From Desulfobotulus pelophilus (GTDB taxonomy: Bacteria > Desulfobacterota > Desulfobacteria > Desulfobacterales > ASO4-4): 64,000 nucleotides of DNA. Of this stretch, positions 1 to 10,493 are shown piece by piece (the first letter of the stretch is position 1; each line of letters opens with the position of its first letter). A program made the position numbers and the translations under genes. Location: NCBI RefSeq assembly GCF_026155325.1, contig NZ_JAPFPW010000009.1, forward strand, positions 90,680 to 154,679, in the 5' to 3' direction. Under the pieces are notes generated by a model. That model saw only the letters and a list, made by a program, of their open reading frames with translations. It searched no databases and was not told where the DNA came from.

Positions 1-1
1 A

Positions 2-1684
2 ATTTCAAGGGATATCCGCATGTCAGCTTTTGGCCGCTTTCTTACGGAAGAGGATTTGTGGCCAAAAGGGCTGGGTATTGAGGGACCATTGCGGGCATGT
101 CGGGGTCCTTTGAAAAAGCTGTATGCATCGGCAGGGCATATCGAAAATGCCATTAACGAAGGGCGTGTGGAAACGGCCATGGGGATTTATGAAATTGAAA
201 CCATGGGGGCTTTATCGGAACTGGATTTTCATATGAACGAAGTAATCCAGAAGGTAACCAGAAGAAATCGTTCCGCTGCAGAAGCCCGGACTCGTTTTGA
301 TACCGCTGTTATGCCAGTATTCGAAGAAATTCTTGCTACCCTTCATGAGCTGAGAATTGTATCCAGATCCCGTATGGAAGGAGTGGAAGCCCTGGCCGAA
401 TCGGCGAAGGAAACACGCTGGCTTTTTGGCCTTCTGGGTCTTGTCGCTCTTAGCGCGGGAGTGGGCATGGCTGTTCTCATGATCCGGGTGATCCGGAAGC
501 CCCTTGTCTATCTGGCAAGAGCTGCCCGGAAAATTGAAGCAGGAGACTATACTCTGGCTGTGGCCTTACAGCAGAAAGATGAGCTGGGCCGTCTTTCCAT
601 AGCCATGGATCAGATGCTTGCAGGGTTGAGGCGCACAGCTTCTCTGGCCAGTTGTGTTTCAAAAGGAGACCTGAGGCCTTCCTTTGACGGCATGGCTCAG
701 GGAGATGTGATTGGTGCTGCATTACGGGAGATGGTTGAAAATCTGCGGACCGTTGTGGATAAAGTGCACCATACTGCAGATCAGGTGGGGACGGCCAGCA
801 GGGAGTTGAAAGAAACGGCCATGCTGGTTGCTCAGGGTGCTTCCGAGCAGGCCGCCTCAGCGGAACAGAGTTCCGCGTCCATGGAAGAAATGAGTTCCAT
901 TATCCGCCAGAATGCAGAAAATGCCCGAGAAACCCGCGCCATAGCCGATAGTGCTGCTCAGGAAGCCCGGAAAACAGGTGGATCCGTTGGTAAAACCGTT
1001 ATGGATATGCGTGAAATTGCCAGCAGGGTTGGCGTGATTGAGGAAATAGCCCGGCAGACAAATCTTCTTGCACTGAACGCTGCCATAGAGGCAGCAAGGG
1101 CCGGGGAACACGGTCGTGGGTTTGCCGTAGTTGCGGCGGAGGTACGCAAGCTGGCGGAACGCAGTCAGAAGGCCGCCGGTGAAATTGGGAGCCTGGCGGC
1201 AGCCAGCGTTGTGCAGGCCGATGAGGCGGGTGTGATGCTGGAGCGTCTTGTTCCCAGTATAGAGCGCACGGCTTCTCTGGTGCAGGCCATCGCTGTTGCC
1301 AGCCAGGAGCAGAGCGAAGGCGTCAGTCAGGTGAATCAGGCTATTCTTCAGTTGGATGAAATTATTCAGCAGAATGCCCATGTTGCCGAAGAGATGGCCG
1401 CATCGGCAGGGCAGATGGAAGCACAATCACTTTATCTGCAAAAGGCCATGGCTTTTTTCAGGGGGAGCGAATTGTCTGTGGAGCCAAGATCCATTGCTCG
1501 GGAAATGGAGATATCCTCAGGAGAAAACCAGCAGAAACCGAAGGGATCTTTGAAGAAAAAAGGGAGAGAAATGGGAGGCTCTTCATTTTCCGATTCGTCG
1601 AACCGCGTGGTGGATCTGGATGAGGATTGGGGGATGGATGAATATGAGATATCTTCTGTTCCGAAAGGATCCCGTCATGAATGA
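2..1684 (+). CDS. Methyl-accepting chemotaxis protein, 5' end cut by window
   Basis: Membrane chemoreceptor that signals to CheA/CheW. The frame is open to the window edge, so the true start is probably upstream; the first visible ATG is at 20. The visible N-terminal part (about 130 residues) is helical, and the segment reading SAFGRFL followed by GHIENAI loosely resembles a CZB zinc-binding domain, with Ser where CZB has Cys. One membrane span follows (about residues 134-156 from that ATG), then a HAMP linker and the cytoplasmic signalling hairpin, with its conserved tip near residues 344-370 ([20 protein letters not shown]). The C-terminal tail is acidic and carries no clear methyltransferase-tethering motif. 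It overlaps cheW by 8 bases. Receptor identity is certain; the ligand is unknown. Confidence 0.93.
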   Translation: MSRDIRMSAFGRFLTEEDLWPKGLGIEGPLRACRGPLKKLYASAGHIENAINEGRVETAMGIYEIETMGALSELDFHMNEVIQKVTRRNRSAAEARTRFDTAVMPVFEEILATLHELRIVSRSRMEGVEALAESAKETRWLFGLLGLVALSAGVGMAVLMIRVIRKPLVYLARAARKIEAGDYTLAVALQQKDELGRLSIAMDQMLAGLRRTASLASCVSKGDLRPSFDGMAQGDVIGAALREMVENLRTVVDKVHHTADQVGTASRELKETAMLVAQGASEQAASAEQSSASMEEMSSIIRQNAENARETRAIADSAAQEARKTGGSVGKTVMDMREIASRVGVIEEIARQTNLLALNAAIEAARAGEHGRGFAVVAAEVRKLAERSQKAAGEIGSLAAASVVQADEAGVMLERLVPSIERTASLVQAIAVASQEQSEGVSQVNQAILQLDEIIQQNAHVAEEMAASAGQMEAQSLYLQKAMAFFRGSELSVEPRSIAREMEISSGENQQKPKGSLKKKGREMGGSSFSDSSNRVVDLDEDWGMDEYEISSVPKGSRHE

Positions 1685-2186
1685 GGGGCAGAGACAGTGT
1701 CTGACTTTTCATCTGAAAAAAACTCTTTTTGCCCTGCCTGTTGAGGTGGTGCAGGAAGTTCTGCAGGATATTCGGGTGACTCCCATCCCAAGAACCCCGA
1801 ATTTTCTGGAGGGAGTAATGAATCTCAGGGGAAAAATTGTTCCCGTGGTTGATCTGAATGTGAAATTTTCCCTTGGACCCACTCCGGTCACACCGGATAC
1901 GGCTGTCATTGTGGTGGCTATTCCTTTTGAGGGCAGGGAGCTGTTTGCGGGAGTGCGTGTGGATGGGGTGGACAGTGTGATGGCCTTTGATGAGGCATCC
2001 CTGAGCCCCCCGCCGGAAATTGGCACCTGTGTCCCTTTGCAATTTATTGAAGCGATGACAGTGGTAGAGGACAATGTTCTTTTGTTTCTGGATATTGCCA
2101 GGGTGTTCACCCGTTCGGAGCTGGGTGCTGTTCACCGTGTCCGCCAGGAGGGTGAAGTCGGTACAATGGGGGTAGATGATGAGTGA
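1677..2186 (+). CDS. cheW: Chemotaxis coupling protein CheW
   Basis: Adaptor that links chemoreceptors to the kinase CheA. The 169-residue product is a single CheW-like SH3-type domain with the usual features: [11 protein letters not shown] near the start, a [14 protein letters not shown] core, and a [10 protein letters not shown] strand. The start at 1677 is preferred over an in-frame ATG at 1620 because it has a GAAAGGA ribosome site at suitable distance, gives the normal family length and overlaps the receptor stop by 8 bases. It is translationally coupled to the receptor and to the downstream receiver gene, so the three are probably one operon. No cheA is visible, so the kinase must lie outside the window. 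Confidence 0.92.
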   Translation: MNEGQRQCLTFHLKKTLFALPVEVVQEVLQDIRVTPIPRTPNFLEGVMNLRGKIVPVVDLNVKFSLGPTPVTPDTAVIVVAIPFEGRELFAGVRVDGVDSVMAFDEASLSPPPEIGTCVPLQFIEAMTVVEDNVLLFLDIARVFTRSELGAVHRVRQEGEVGTMGVDDE

Positions 2187-2643
2187 GCGAAGCGGAAAGG
2201 GACTTCGTGTGCTGGTGGTGGACGATTCAGCCCTTTCCCGGAAGATGTTTTGCACTATTCTTGAAAGTGATCCGGGGATTCTTCATGTGGAGACCGCAGC
2301 GGATCCCTATGGGGCCGTAGAGAAAATCCGGAGAGAAGTCCCGGATGTTATTCTGCTGGATGTGGAGATGCCCCGCATGGACGGGCTGAAATTTTTGAAA
2401 AGGATTATGGCTCAGCACCCTCTTCCTGTGGTTGTGTGTTCCGCCCTGACCCGGGGTAAAGGAGATGCCATAGCTAAAGAAGCTATGGCTCTCGGAGCTG
2501 TAGATATTATTGCCAAACCCACAATAGAAGACCGGGCGGCCATGGATGAGGCATCCAGAAAAATTCTGGATGCCATCTATGCTGCCGCCGGAGTACGGAG
2601 GGATCCCATGGCATACATTGACAAAAAGGAAACTTCCTTTTAA
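2176..2643 (+). CDS. Stand-alone response-regulator receiver, CheB N-terminus-like
   Basis: Phosphoacceptor protein of 155 residues. It has the receiver signature: acidic pair in VVDDS, phosphorylatable Asp in LLDVEMPRMDG, switch Ser in CSALT, and Lys in AKP. The MPRMDGLKFLKRIM and GAVDIIAKP stretches are those of CheB methylesterases, and a linker-like helix follows, but the protein stops where the esterase domain would begin. The 96 bases before hisC contain no remnant of that domain. The start overlaps cheW by 11 bases after a GGGGG ribosome site. It may act as a CheY or phosphate sink in this receptor-CheW operon. The receiver call is firm; the precise role is inferred. Confidence 0.88.
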   Translation: MMSERSGKGLRVLVVDDSALSRKMFCTILESDPGILHVETAADPYGAVEKIRREVPDVILLDVEMPRMDGLKFLKRIMAQHPLPVVVCSALTRGKGDAIAKEAMALGAVDIIAKPTIEDRAAMDEASRKILDAIYAAAGVRRDPMAYIDKKETSF

Positions 2644-2669
2644 GGACTGTTGCAGTTTTTCCGGGTCGT

Positions 2670-2704
2670 CGCCCTCTTCTCAGGATAGGGGCGGCTGTTT
2701 TTTT
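2670..2704 (+). terminator. Probable intrinsic terminator of the chemotaxis operon
   Basis: A short stem (CGCCCT at 2670-2675 against AGGGGCG at 2687-2693, with one bulged G) is followed after a few bases by seven T residues at 2698-2704. It lies between the receiver gene and hisC. The stem is short, so efficiency is uncertain. Confidence 0.5.
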
Positions 2705-2739
2705 GATTCCGCTGCAATTGGAGAGTAAAGGATGCTGCC

Positions 2740-3843
2740 ATGGAAATAGCTGTACCGGATTTTATCCGCGCCATTGCCCCCTATGTTCCGGGTAAACCCA
2801 TTGAGGAACTGGAGCGCGAGCTTGGGCTTTCCAGGGTTGTGAAGCTGGCTTCCAATGAAAATCCTCTGGGGCCGTCACCCATGGCAGTACAGGCCATGCA
2901 GAAAGCCATGGTAAAACTGCACCGCTATCCTGACGGTTCGGCTTATTATCTGACGGAAGCCCTGGCAACCCATATGCAGGTTGCTCCGGAGTGCCTTGTG
3001 CTGGGGAATGGTTCCGATGACGTGATTGCCATGGCCGTACGGGCCTTTATGCGGACCGGGGAAAAGGCTGTCATGCCCCATCCCGCTTTTCTTATGTACG
3101 ATATTCTGGTGAAGACCGTAGGAGGTATTTCCGTTCCCGTTCCCCTTCAGGGGATGGATCTCGATCTGGATGGCATGGTCGCTGCCGTGGAAGATGAGAC
3201 CCGTATGGTTTTTGTCACCAATCCCAATAATCCCACGGGCCGTTTTATCCCCCTTGATCGGATGGTGGCCTTTCTGGATGCCATTCCTTCATCGGTTCTT
3301 GTGCTTCTGGATGAAGCCTATATTGAGTTTGTGAATGACGGTGACCGGTATTCCGGTGTTTCCCTGCTGACGACCTATCCCAACCTTGTTGTCCTGAGAA
3401 CTTTTTCCAAGGCTTATGGCCTTGCGGGTATCCGGGTTGGATACGGAGTGATGGCCAAAGAGGTGGCACTGTGGCTGCACAGGGTTCGTCAACCATTTAA
3501 TGTTAATCTGCTGGCACAGGCCGGGGCCCTTGCCGCTCTTGAAGATGACGGGTTTTTGCAGGAAACCCGAAAGCTTGTGTCCGATGGAATAAGGTGGCTT
3601 TCAGAACAATTGGAAGCCATGGGGCTGATTACCCACCCGAGTGAGGCGAACTTTTTTCTGGTAGATGTAAAAAGAGAAGGGAAAAAGGTGTTTGAAGCCA
3701 TGCTGGCAAAGGGGATTATTGTGCGGTCCATGCATGGCTATGGGTTTCCACGCTGTATCCGGATTACGGCAGGTCTGCCGGAAGAGAATCGTATGCTGAT
3801 GGATGCCCTCAGGGAAGTCCTTTGTGAGATTCCAGAAGACTGA
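2740..3843 (+). CDS. hisC: Histidinol-phosphate aminotransferase
   Basis: PLP enzyme that transaminates imidazole-acetol phosphate to histidinol phosphate with glutamate in histidine biosynthesis; cytoplasmic. The 367-residue length is normal. Family marks are KLASNENPLGPSP near residue 36, NPNNPTG for cofactor binding, DEAYIEF, and the Schiff-base lysine K224 in FSKAYGLAGIRVGYG. The start has GGAGAG upstream. No other his gene is adjacent; cmk follows after 58 bases. HisC-type enzymes can also accept aromatic amino acids, so a broader role is possible. Confidence 0.93.
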   Translation: MEIAVPDFIRAIAPYVPGKPIEELERELGLSRVVKLASNENPLGPSPMAVQAMQKAMVKLHRYPDGSAYYLTEALATHMQVAPECLVLGNGSDDVIAMAVRAFMRTGEKAVMPHPAFLMYDILVKTVGGISVPVPLQGMDLDLDGMVAAVEDETRMVFVTNPNNPTGRFIPLDRMVAFLDAIPSSVLVLLDEAYIEFVNDGDRYSGVSLLTTYPNLVVLRTFSKAYGLAGIRVGYGVMAKEVALWLHRVRQPFNVNLLAQAGALAALEDDGFLQETRKLVSDGIRWLSEQLEAMGLITHPSEANFFLVDVKREGKKVFEAMLAKGIIVRSMHGYGFPRCIRITAGLPEENRMLMDALREVLCEIPED

Positions 3844-3901
3844 ATCTCTTGTCAGCAGTCATTACGGCCATTTTATTACCTTATGGAAGTCTGTTTTGTA
3901 T

Positions 3902-4585
3902 ATGAAATCTCTGGTGATTACCATCGATGGACCTGCGGGTGCAGGGAAAACTACCATTAGTCGCCAATTGGCGGACCGTATGGGATACCGCTATGTGGAC
4001 ACGGGAGCCCTGTACAGGGGAGTGGCACTTTGTGCTTCTCGGGCAGGGGTGGACAGAGGCAATGAGCAGGAGCTGAACACGTTTCTGGAAGGCCTGAATC
4101 TTTCCCTGGTTCGGGGTGGAGACGGCTGCCTCAGGCTTTATGCCGGTGAACAGGATATCACGGCAGAAATCAGAACGCCTGCCATATCCATGGCTGCATC
4201 CGCTGTTGCTGCATTGCCTGCGGTGAGAAGTTGGCTGTTGGGTGTGCAAAGGAGGCTTGGGGCAGAGAAGGGCGTGGTTTTTGAGGGAAGGGACATGGGA
4301 TCTGTCGTTTTTCCCGAAGCGGATGTGAAATTTTTTCTTACCGCTGATCTCCGGGTGAGAGCAGAGAGACGCTACGAAGAGCTTCCTCCCGATTCATCCC
4401 AAAAACTGGAGGATGTTTTGATGGACATGCAGAGGCGGGATGCCCAGGATTCCGGGCGGGATCTTGCTCCTTTGGTGGCATCCAAGGATGCCACCATTAT
4501 TGATGCCTCTGCCCTTACCATAGACGAGGTGCTTGTCCAGATGATGGACTGCATACGGGAGAAAAGCGGGCAGGAGCGGAAGTAG
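3902..4585 (+). CDS. cmk: Cytidylate kinase
   Basis: Phosphorylates CMP and dCMP with ATP in pyrimidine nucleotide salvage; cytoplasmic. The 227-residue protein begins with a beta strand leading into the P-loop GPAGAGKT (residues 10-17), then YVDTGALYRGVA and FEGRDMGSVVFP, all typical of bacterial CMP kinases. The ATG at 3902 is chosen because it places the P-loop at the usual distance from the N-terminus; in-frame upstream codons would add an unrelated 33-residue tail. It is followed by rpsA, the conserved cmk-rpsA order of many proteobacteria. Confidence 0.95.
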   Translation: MKSLVITIDGPAGAGKTTISRQLADRMGYRYVDTGALYRGVALCASRAGVDRGNEQELNTFLEGLNLSLVRGGDGCLRLYAGEQDITAEIRTPAISMAASAVAALPAVRSWLLGVQRRLGAEKGVVFEGRDMGSVVFPEADVKFFLTADLRVRAERRYEELPPDSSQKLEDVLMDMQRRDAQDSGRDLAPLVASKDATIIDASALTIDEVLVQMMDCIREKSGQERK

Positions 4586-4690
4586 ATATTTTGTCTTGTA
4601 TCCATTTTTTGTTTCTGATAAAAAAGAAAGGATATGCCATCTCTGAAAAACAGGGAAGTGCATGAATAACGCTTAGGGGGATAACTTTTA

Positions 4691-6451
4691 ATGGGAAACC
4701 GTAACAACATGGACGCTTTCGAAGACAACGAAGAAATGGACGACCTCGGATTTGATGGAGAAGATCTTCCCAGTATGGAAGAGCTTTTGAACGAGTACGA
4801 GGAAAGTTTCGGCAAGTTCGCCGAAGGCGAGGTGGTGAAAGGCAAAATCATCTCCGTAGACCGCGAGTACGTTCTGGTGGATGTGGGATATAAATCCGAA
4901 GGGATGATTCCTGCCCACGAATTTAAGAACGATGCGGGAGAGGTAGAAGCTGCCGTAGGCGATGAAGTGGAAGTCATGATTGAGCTCTGGGATGAAGAAG
5001 AAGAGCGCGTTGTGCTTTCCAAGGAAAAAGCCGAAAAAATCAAGGTTTGGGAAGAAATCAAGAAGATTTACGACGAAGATGGCGTGGTGGAGGGCATTAT
5101 CACCAACCGCGTGAAAGGTGGTTTCTCCGTCGACATTGGTCTTCAGGCCTTCCTGCCGGGCTCTCAGGCGGACCTCCGTCCTGTGCGCAACCTTGATGAG
5201 CTTGTGGGTAAATCCTTCGAGTTCAAGGTGCTTAAGTTCAACAGAAAACGGAGCAATATCGTCCTTTCCCGTCGGGTTATTCTGGAAAATGCCCGGGAAA
5301 AGGCCCGTTCCAAAACCCTTTCCGCTCTGGAAGAAGGCAAGGTTATGGACGGTGTGGTCAAAAACATTACCGAGTACGGTGTGTTTGTCGACCTGGGCGG
5401 TGTGGATGGACTTCTCCACATCACCGATATTTCCTGGGGACGTGTCAAGCATCCCTCTGAGTTGTTTTCCGTAGGTGATCAGATCAAGGTCAAGGTACTT
5501 TCCTTCGACCTGGAGCGTGAGCGTGTGTCGTTGGGCATGAAGCAGCTTACGCCGGATCCCTGGACCATTGCTTCTGAAAAATATCCTGTGAGTACACGGG
5601 TGCAGGGCAAGGTTGTTAGCCTTACGGATTATGGCGCTTTTGTGGAACTGGAAGAAGGCATTGAGGGCCTGATTCATGTTTCTGAAATGTCCTGGACTCG
5701 TAAAATCCGCCATCCTTCCAAGGTTCTTTCCGTGGGAGAGGTTGTGGATGCCATGGTTCTTGACATCAAGCCCGAAAGCCGTCGTATCTCTCTGGGTATG
5801 AAGCAGGTGATGACCAACCCATGGGAAGTAATCAGTGAAAAGTACCCCGTGGGTACCATTATTGAAGGTAAAATTAAGAATATTACGGATTTCGGTCTTT
5901 TCATCGGTATTGATGATGACATCGATGGTCTTGTGCATATTTCTGATATTTCCTGGACCAAACGCATCAAACATCCTTCTGAAGTATACAAGAAGGGGGA
6001 TACGGTTCAGGCCGTGGTTCTGGATATTGATAAAGAAAACGAGCGTTTCTCCCTTGGGATCAAACAGACCCATGACGATCCATGGAAAAGCGTGGAGGAA
6101 CGTTACGCTGTAGGAACGGAAATACAGGGGTCCATTACCAATATAACGGACTTTGGTATTTTCGTGGAGCTTGAGGAAGGAATAGAAGGTCTTGTTCATA
6201 TTTCCGAAATCAGCACGGAAAAAGTGAAAACCCCTTCAGAGGCCTTTAAGGTTGCTGAGTCTATCACTGCTAAAGTGATGAACATCAATTCCGAAGAACG
6301 CCGTATTGGTCTTTCCATTAAGCGCCTTGATATGGATGATGATGAAGCCATCATGAGCGACTATCTCAAGAATATGGAAGACGCCAAGCCGACCTCGTCC
6401 CTTGGTGAAAGCCTCAAAGAAAGTCTTGAGGCAAAGTACAAGGACCAGTAA
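4691..6451 (+). CDS. rpsA: 30S ribosomal protein S1
   Basis: RNA-binding ribosomal protein that helps recruit mRNA to the 30S subunit. The 586-residue protein contains six S1 (OB-fold) repeats; the four C-terminal ones are most alike, each with a GxFVxLxxxxEGLxHxS-type core (for example YGAFVELEEGIEGLIHVSEMSW). The N-terminus is highly acidic (EDNEEMDDL). A TAGGGGG ribosome site lies just upstream. The six-repeat, about 560-590 residue form is that of Gram-negative S1. A strong terminator follows directly. Confidence 0.97.
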   Translation: MGNRNNMDAFEDNEEMDDLGFDGEDLPSMEELLNEYEESFGKFAEGEVVKGKIISVDREYVLVDVGYKSEGMIPAHEFKNDAGEVEAAVGDEVEVMIELWDEEEERVVLSKEKAEKIKVWEEIKKIYDEDGVVEGIITNRVKGGFSVDIGLQAFLPGSQADLRPVRNLDELVGKSFEFKVLKFNRKRSNIVLSRRVILENAREKARSKTLSALEEGKVMDGVVKNITEYGVFVDLGGVDGLLHITDISWGRVKHPSELFSVGDQIKVKVLSFDLERERVSLGMKQLTPDPWTIASEKYPVSTRVQGKVVSLTDYGAFVELEEGIEGLIHVSEMSWTRKIRHPSKVLSVGEVVDAMVLDIKPESRRISLGMKQVMTNPWEVISEKYPVGTIIEGKIKNITDFGLFIGIDDDIDGLVHISDISWTKRIKHPSEVYKKGDTVQAVVLDIDKENERFSLGIKQTHDDPWKSVEERYAVGTEIQGSITNITDFGIFVELEEGIEGLVHISEISTEKVKTPSEAFKVAESITAKVMNINSEERRIGLSIKRLDMDDDEAIMSDYLKNMEDAKPTSSLGESLKESLEAKYKDQ

Positions 6452-6463
6452 AACAGATGGAAG

Positions 6464-6502
6464 CCCGGAATCATCAGAAAGTGATGGTTCCGGGTTTTTT
6501 TA
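6464..6502 (+). terminator. Intrinsic terminator of rpsA
   Basis: The arms CCCGGAATCATCA and TGATGGTTCCGGG pair with a single mismatch or bulge across a GAAAG loop and are followed by eight T residues. It starts 13 bases past the rpsA stop. Confidence 0.9.
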
Positions 6503-6601
6503 CAGTTTTGCTAAAAGAGCGTAGGAACGATTGGGGTTTCCCCGGATCGATGACAACGCTCTTTTTTTATCCTGTTTCTGACATACGGAGGAAAGAGCAT
6601 T

Positions 6602-7489
6602 ATGTTCTCCCGCAGGCATCCCTACCTTTTTTTTATTCTGATCATGACTGCTATGATTACGGGCAGCAGCATGCTGATACGTCTGGGTAGCGTAGTAACA
6701 AAATCCGAAGCCAAAGGGGAGAAGATTGGAGTTGTGGAGCTGGTTGGCCCCATCATGGAAAGTTCTCAGGTCCTTGAAGATCTAAGAACTTTTCGGGAGG
6801 ATCCGAGTATTCGGGCCATTGTTATCAGAGTGGATTCTCCAGGAGGAGGTGTGGGGCCATCACAGGAAATTTTCAGGGCTCTCCAGCGTGCCCGTGAGGA
6901 TAAAATTGTGATCGCTAGTCTGGGCAGTGTCGCTGCCTCCGGTGGCTACTATGCCGCTGCTGCTACGGATGGTATTATGGCCAATGCCGGGACCGTAACG
7001 GGTAGCATCGGTGTTATTCTGGGCTATACCAATTTTCGGCACCTGGTGGAAAGGATTGGTCTTGAACCCGTTGTTATCAAAAGTGGGGATAATAAAGATA
7101 TGGCCTCGCCCGTAAGGGATCTGACACCGGAACAGCGGGAGATCCTGCAGGCTTTTGTGGATCGCCTGCATGGTCAGTTTGTCAGGGATGTGGCTGAAGG
7201 CAGAAGCATGGAAGAAGAGGTTGTTGCCCGGCTTGCCGATGGAAGAATTTATGCCGGTGATGAGGCTATGGGCCTGGGACTGGTGGACCGTATAGGAAAC
7301 TTTGAAGATGCCCTCTCCTGGGCTGCAGAAAGGGCTGGCATTCCCGCAGGTGCCTGGGTTGCTGTTTATCCGGAGAGGGAAACTTCATGGCTCTGGAATC
7401 TTGTGGATGGTGGCGCCCGGTCCCTGGTTGGAGCGATGGAGCGCAGGGCAGGATTGCAAGGTGGTTTCCTGTGGACGCCGGGTATGTAG
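6602..7489 (+). CDS. sppA: Signal peptide peptidase SppA, short form
   Basis: Membrane-anchored serine protease that degrades cleaved signal peptides. It has 295 residues: one N-terminal membrane span (about residues 8-28), then a ClpP-like peptidase S49 domain facing the periplasm. The nucleophile is S113 in SVAASGGYYAAA, and the general-base lysine falls in the IKSGDNKD stretch (K160-K165), as in the short Bacillus-type enzymes rather than the double-length E. coli form. A GGAGGAAAG ribosome site precedes the ATG. It lies downstream of the rpsA terminator and converges with the yciO-type gene. Confidence 0.92.
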   Translation: MFSRRHPYLFFILIMTAMITGSSMLIRLGSVVTKSEAKGEKIGVVELVGPIMESSQVLEDLRTFREDPSIRAIVIRVDSPGGGVGPSQEIFRALQRAREDKIVIASLGSVAASGGYYAAAATDGIMANAGTVTGSIGVILGYTNFRHLVERIGLEPVVIKSGDNKDMASPVRDLTPEQREILQAFVDRLHGQFVRDVAEGRSMEEEVVARLADGRIYAGDEAMGLGLVDRIGNFEDALSWAAERAGIPAGAWVAVYPERETSWLWNLVDGGARSLVGAMERRAGLQGGFLWTPGM

Positions 7490-7530
7490 ACGGTGCCGTG
7501 TTGAGGATATAAATTCAGCCGTTGGCTTGT

Positions 7531-8139
7531 TCAGAGAAATTCACTGACATCGCCCAGGCCTTCCCGGAGCACTTCCGGTATCTCGCCCGAAAGGTCAATC
7601 ACGCTGGAAGGGATACCGGGTACACTGCCACCTCCGATTACCATGTCGACCTGTCCCCCGAAAAGTTCATGGAGGAGGCTGGCATCCGTTTCCAGTTCTT
7701 CTCCGGCCCTGGCTGCCGTTGTTGATATGACCGGATTTCCCAGTTCCCGGACAATAGCCAGAGCAATGGCGCAGTCGGGTACACGTATTCCAGCGGTTTT
7801 TCGTTTTGTCAGCATCATTTTGGGTACTTCGCGGGTACCTTCCAGAATGAAGGTATAGGGGCCAGGCAGAAATCGTTTCAGGACGCGGTATGCTGCATTG
7901 TGTACTTTTGCATAGCGGCTGATATCCGTCAAATCCGGGCAGATAAAACTGAAGGGCTGCTTTTTGTCTTTCTGCCGGATCTGGTAAATACGCTCAATGG
8001 CTTTTTTGTTCTGAATATCACAACCCATGCCGTAATGGGTGTCTGTGGGATAAATGATTACCCCGCCGTCTTTCAGACACTCCACAACCTGACGTATCTG
8101 CCGTGCATGGGGTGTTTCAGGGTGAATGGTCATGAACAT
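7531..8139 (-). CDS. YciO/YrdC/Sua5-family protein
   Basis: The 202-residue protein has the Sua5-YciO-YrdC fold that makes threonylcarbamoyl-AMP from threonine, bicarbonate and ATP for the t6A modification of tRNA. Visible marks are IIYPTDTHYGMGCDI, a KDKKQPFSFIC substrate-binding segment and TAGIRVPDC. The sequence is closer to the YciO branch, whose physiological role is less settled than that of TsaC/Sua5, so the t6A activity is family inference. It is transcribed convergently to sppA and divergently from guaB. Confidence 0.85.
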   Translation of the reverse strand: MFMTIHPETPHARQIRQVVECLKDGGVIIYPTDTHYGMGCDIQNKKAIERIYQIRQKDKKQPFSFICPDLTDISRYAKVHNAAYRVLKRFLPGPYTFILEGTREVPKMMLTKRKTAGIRVPDCAIALAIVRELGNPVISTTAARAGEELETDASLLHELFGGQVDMVIGGGSVPGIPSSVIDLSGEIPEVLREGLGDVSEFL

Positions 8140-8379
8140 GGTATGCGGTCTCCTGATTACAGAAAAGGGGCAGTTATGGATCTTTTGTCAGCCAACAGAT
8201 TGATAATGGAATAGCATACGTTTTTTACTTTTGCAGGCACGTTTTTTTCTATATCATAGATTCTGGCTTTCTGGTAATGCGGGCAGTCAAAAGGAAAGGC
8301 TGATGATATTTTTTTACAGTGCGCCCTGTTCCGTAGCAGAGAGTTTTTTTACATCTTGCACAAGCCTTCGTTGTTTGTT

Positions 8380-8484
8380 AGGTATACGCCCACTTTCGGA
8401 CCGACCTTCTGTATCTGGGTCGGTTTCCCTGTCTTGACGGCCGGTTGGGAGTTAGCCCACCGGCCGCCCCTGTATCCGTATACG
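8380..8484 (+). ncRNA. Candidate structured RNA in the guaB leader
   Basis: Three helices can be drawn. A 7-bp closing stem pairs GTATACG (8382-8388) with CGTATAC (8477-8483). It encloses a 7-bp hairpin (ACCGACC 8400-8406 with GGTCGGT 8418-8424) and an 11-bp hairpin (CGGCCGGT 8438-8445 plus GGG 8447-8449 with CCC 8456-8458 plus ACCGGCCG 8459-8466, one bulged T, loop AGTTAG). The result is a three-way junction ending 73 bases before the guaB ATG. It matches no riboswitch consensus known to me and has no U-tract. The strand and any ligand are inferred from position only. Confidence 0.45.
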
Positions 8485-8533
8485 TTCGTCATTACCCGTG
8501 CCCAGACGTGTTCCTGCGCCACAAACGTTTTGA

Positions 8534-10021
<1,488 letters not shown>

Positions 10022-10060
10022 TAAGTGATCGTTTTTTTTAAAAAAAAAGCGATAAAGATG

Positions 10061-10103
10061 CCCGCCGATGTGCCTTTCAAAGGTACGCGGCGGGTTCTTT
10101 TTT
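10061..10103 (+). terminator. Intrinsic terminator of guaB
   Basis: The outer stem CCCGCCG (10061-10067) with CGGCGGG (10088-10094) encloses a second stem GTGCCTTT with AAAGGTAC (one G-T pair). TTC and six T residues follow at 10098-10103. Confidence 0.9.
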
Positions 10104-10493
10104 CAGAGCGTCAGAGGTCAGTGACAGCGGGTACTCGCTGTGCTATGAAGGGCAGGCAGGTATCTTGTGTACCGATGAGACTTAGCCTGCAATAATGGCA
10201 CGGAAGTTATTTTGTCCTTATTCAGCCATCTCATTACCACGACTTTGAGTCCTGTGAGCCCTAGGGCATGGGAACTTGCATGGTCAGATCGTTTGCCAGC
10301 AGGCATCTGTAAAGGGAGCCTCGGCAAAACAGGGCCGTAAAACCCTTTGCAAGAGCAGCCCCTGCGCCTGCCCGTATCAAAATATCCGCTTGCATTATGG
10401 TCTGACAGCAACCTGTGGCTGAGTCAGGATAGCAATCAGATTTCATAATGCCTGTTTGTTTTTTATATGCTTGAAAGAAGAAAGGTTTTTTTC
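10104..10493 (+). other. Intergenic region before dnaE, no gene recognised
   Basis: About 390 bases between the guaB terminator and dnaE. Short open frames exist on the minus strand, but none resembles a known protein or has a good ribosome site. A possible weak hairpin pairs GCAGGC near 10151 with GCCTGC near 10185. No tRNA-type T-loop is visible. The dnaE promoter should lie here, but no convincing -35/-10 pair was found. Confidence 0.5.

Noticed and set aside
4688..6199. 503-codon open frame on the minus strand opposite rpsA.
   Set aside because: A mirror of the S1 codon usage; composition is His/Phe/Asn-rich and the real rpsA gene covers it fully.
8380..8484. The reverse complement of the guaB leader has words resembling part of 23S rRNA (GCTAAC, GGGAAAC, CCCAGA, AAGGTC, AAAGT in order).
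   Set aside because: The spacing between the words differs from 23S rRNA and the matched stretch is short. The self-pairing helices explain the sequence better than a displaced rRNA fragment.
10118..10446. Two minus-strand open frames between guaB and dnaE.
   Set aside because: No recognisable protein, no start context, and they would run into the guaB terminator region.
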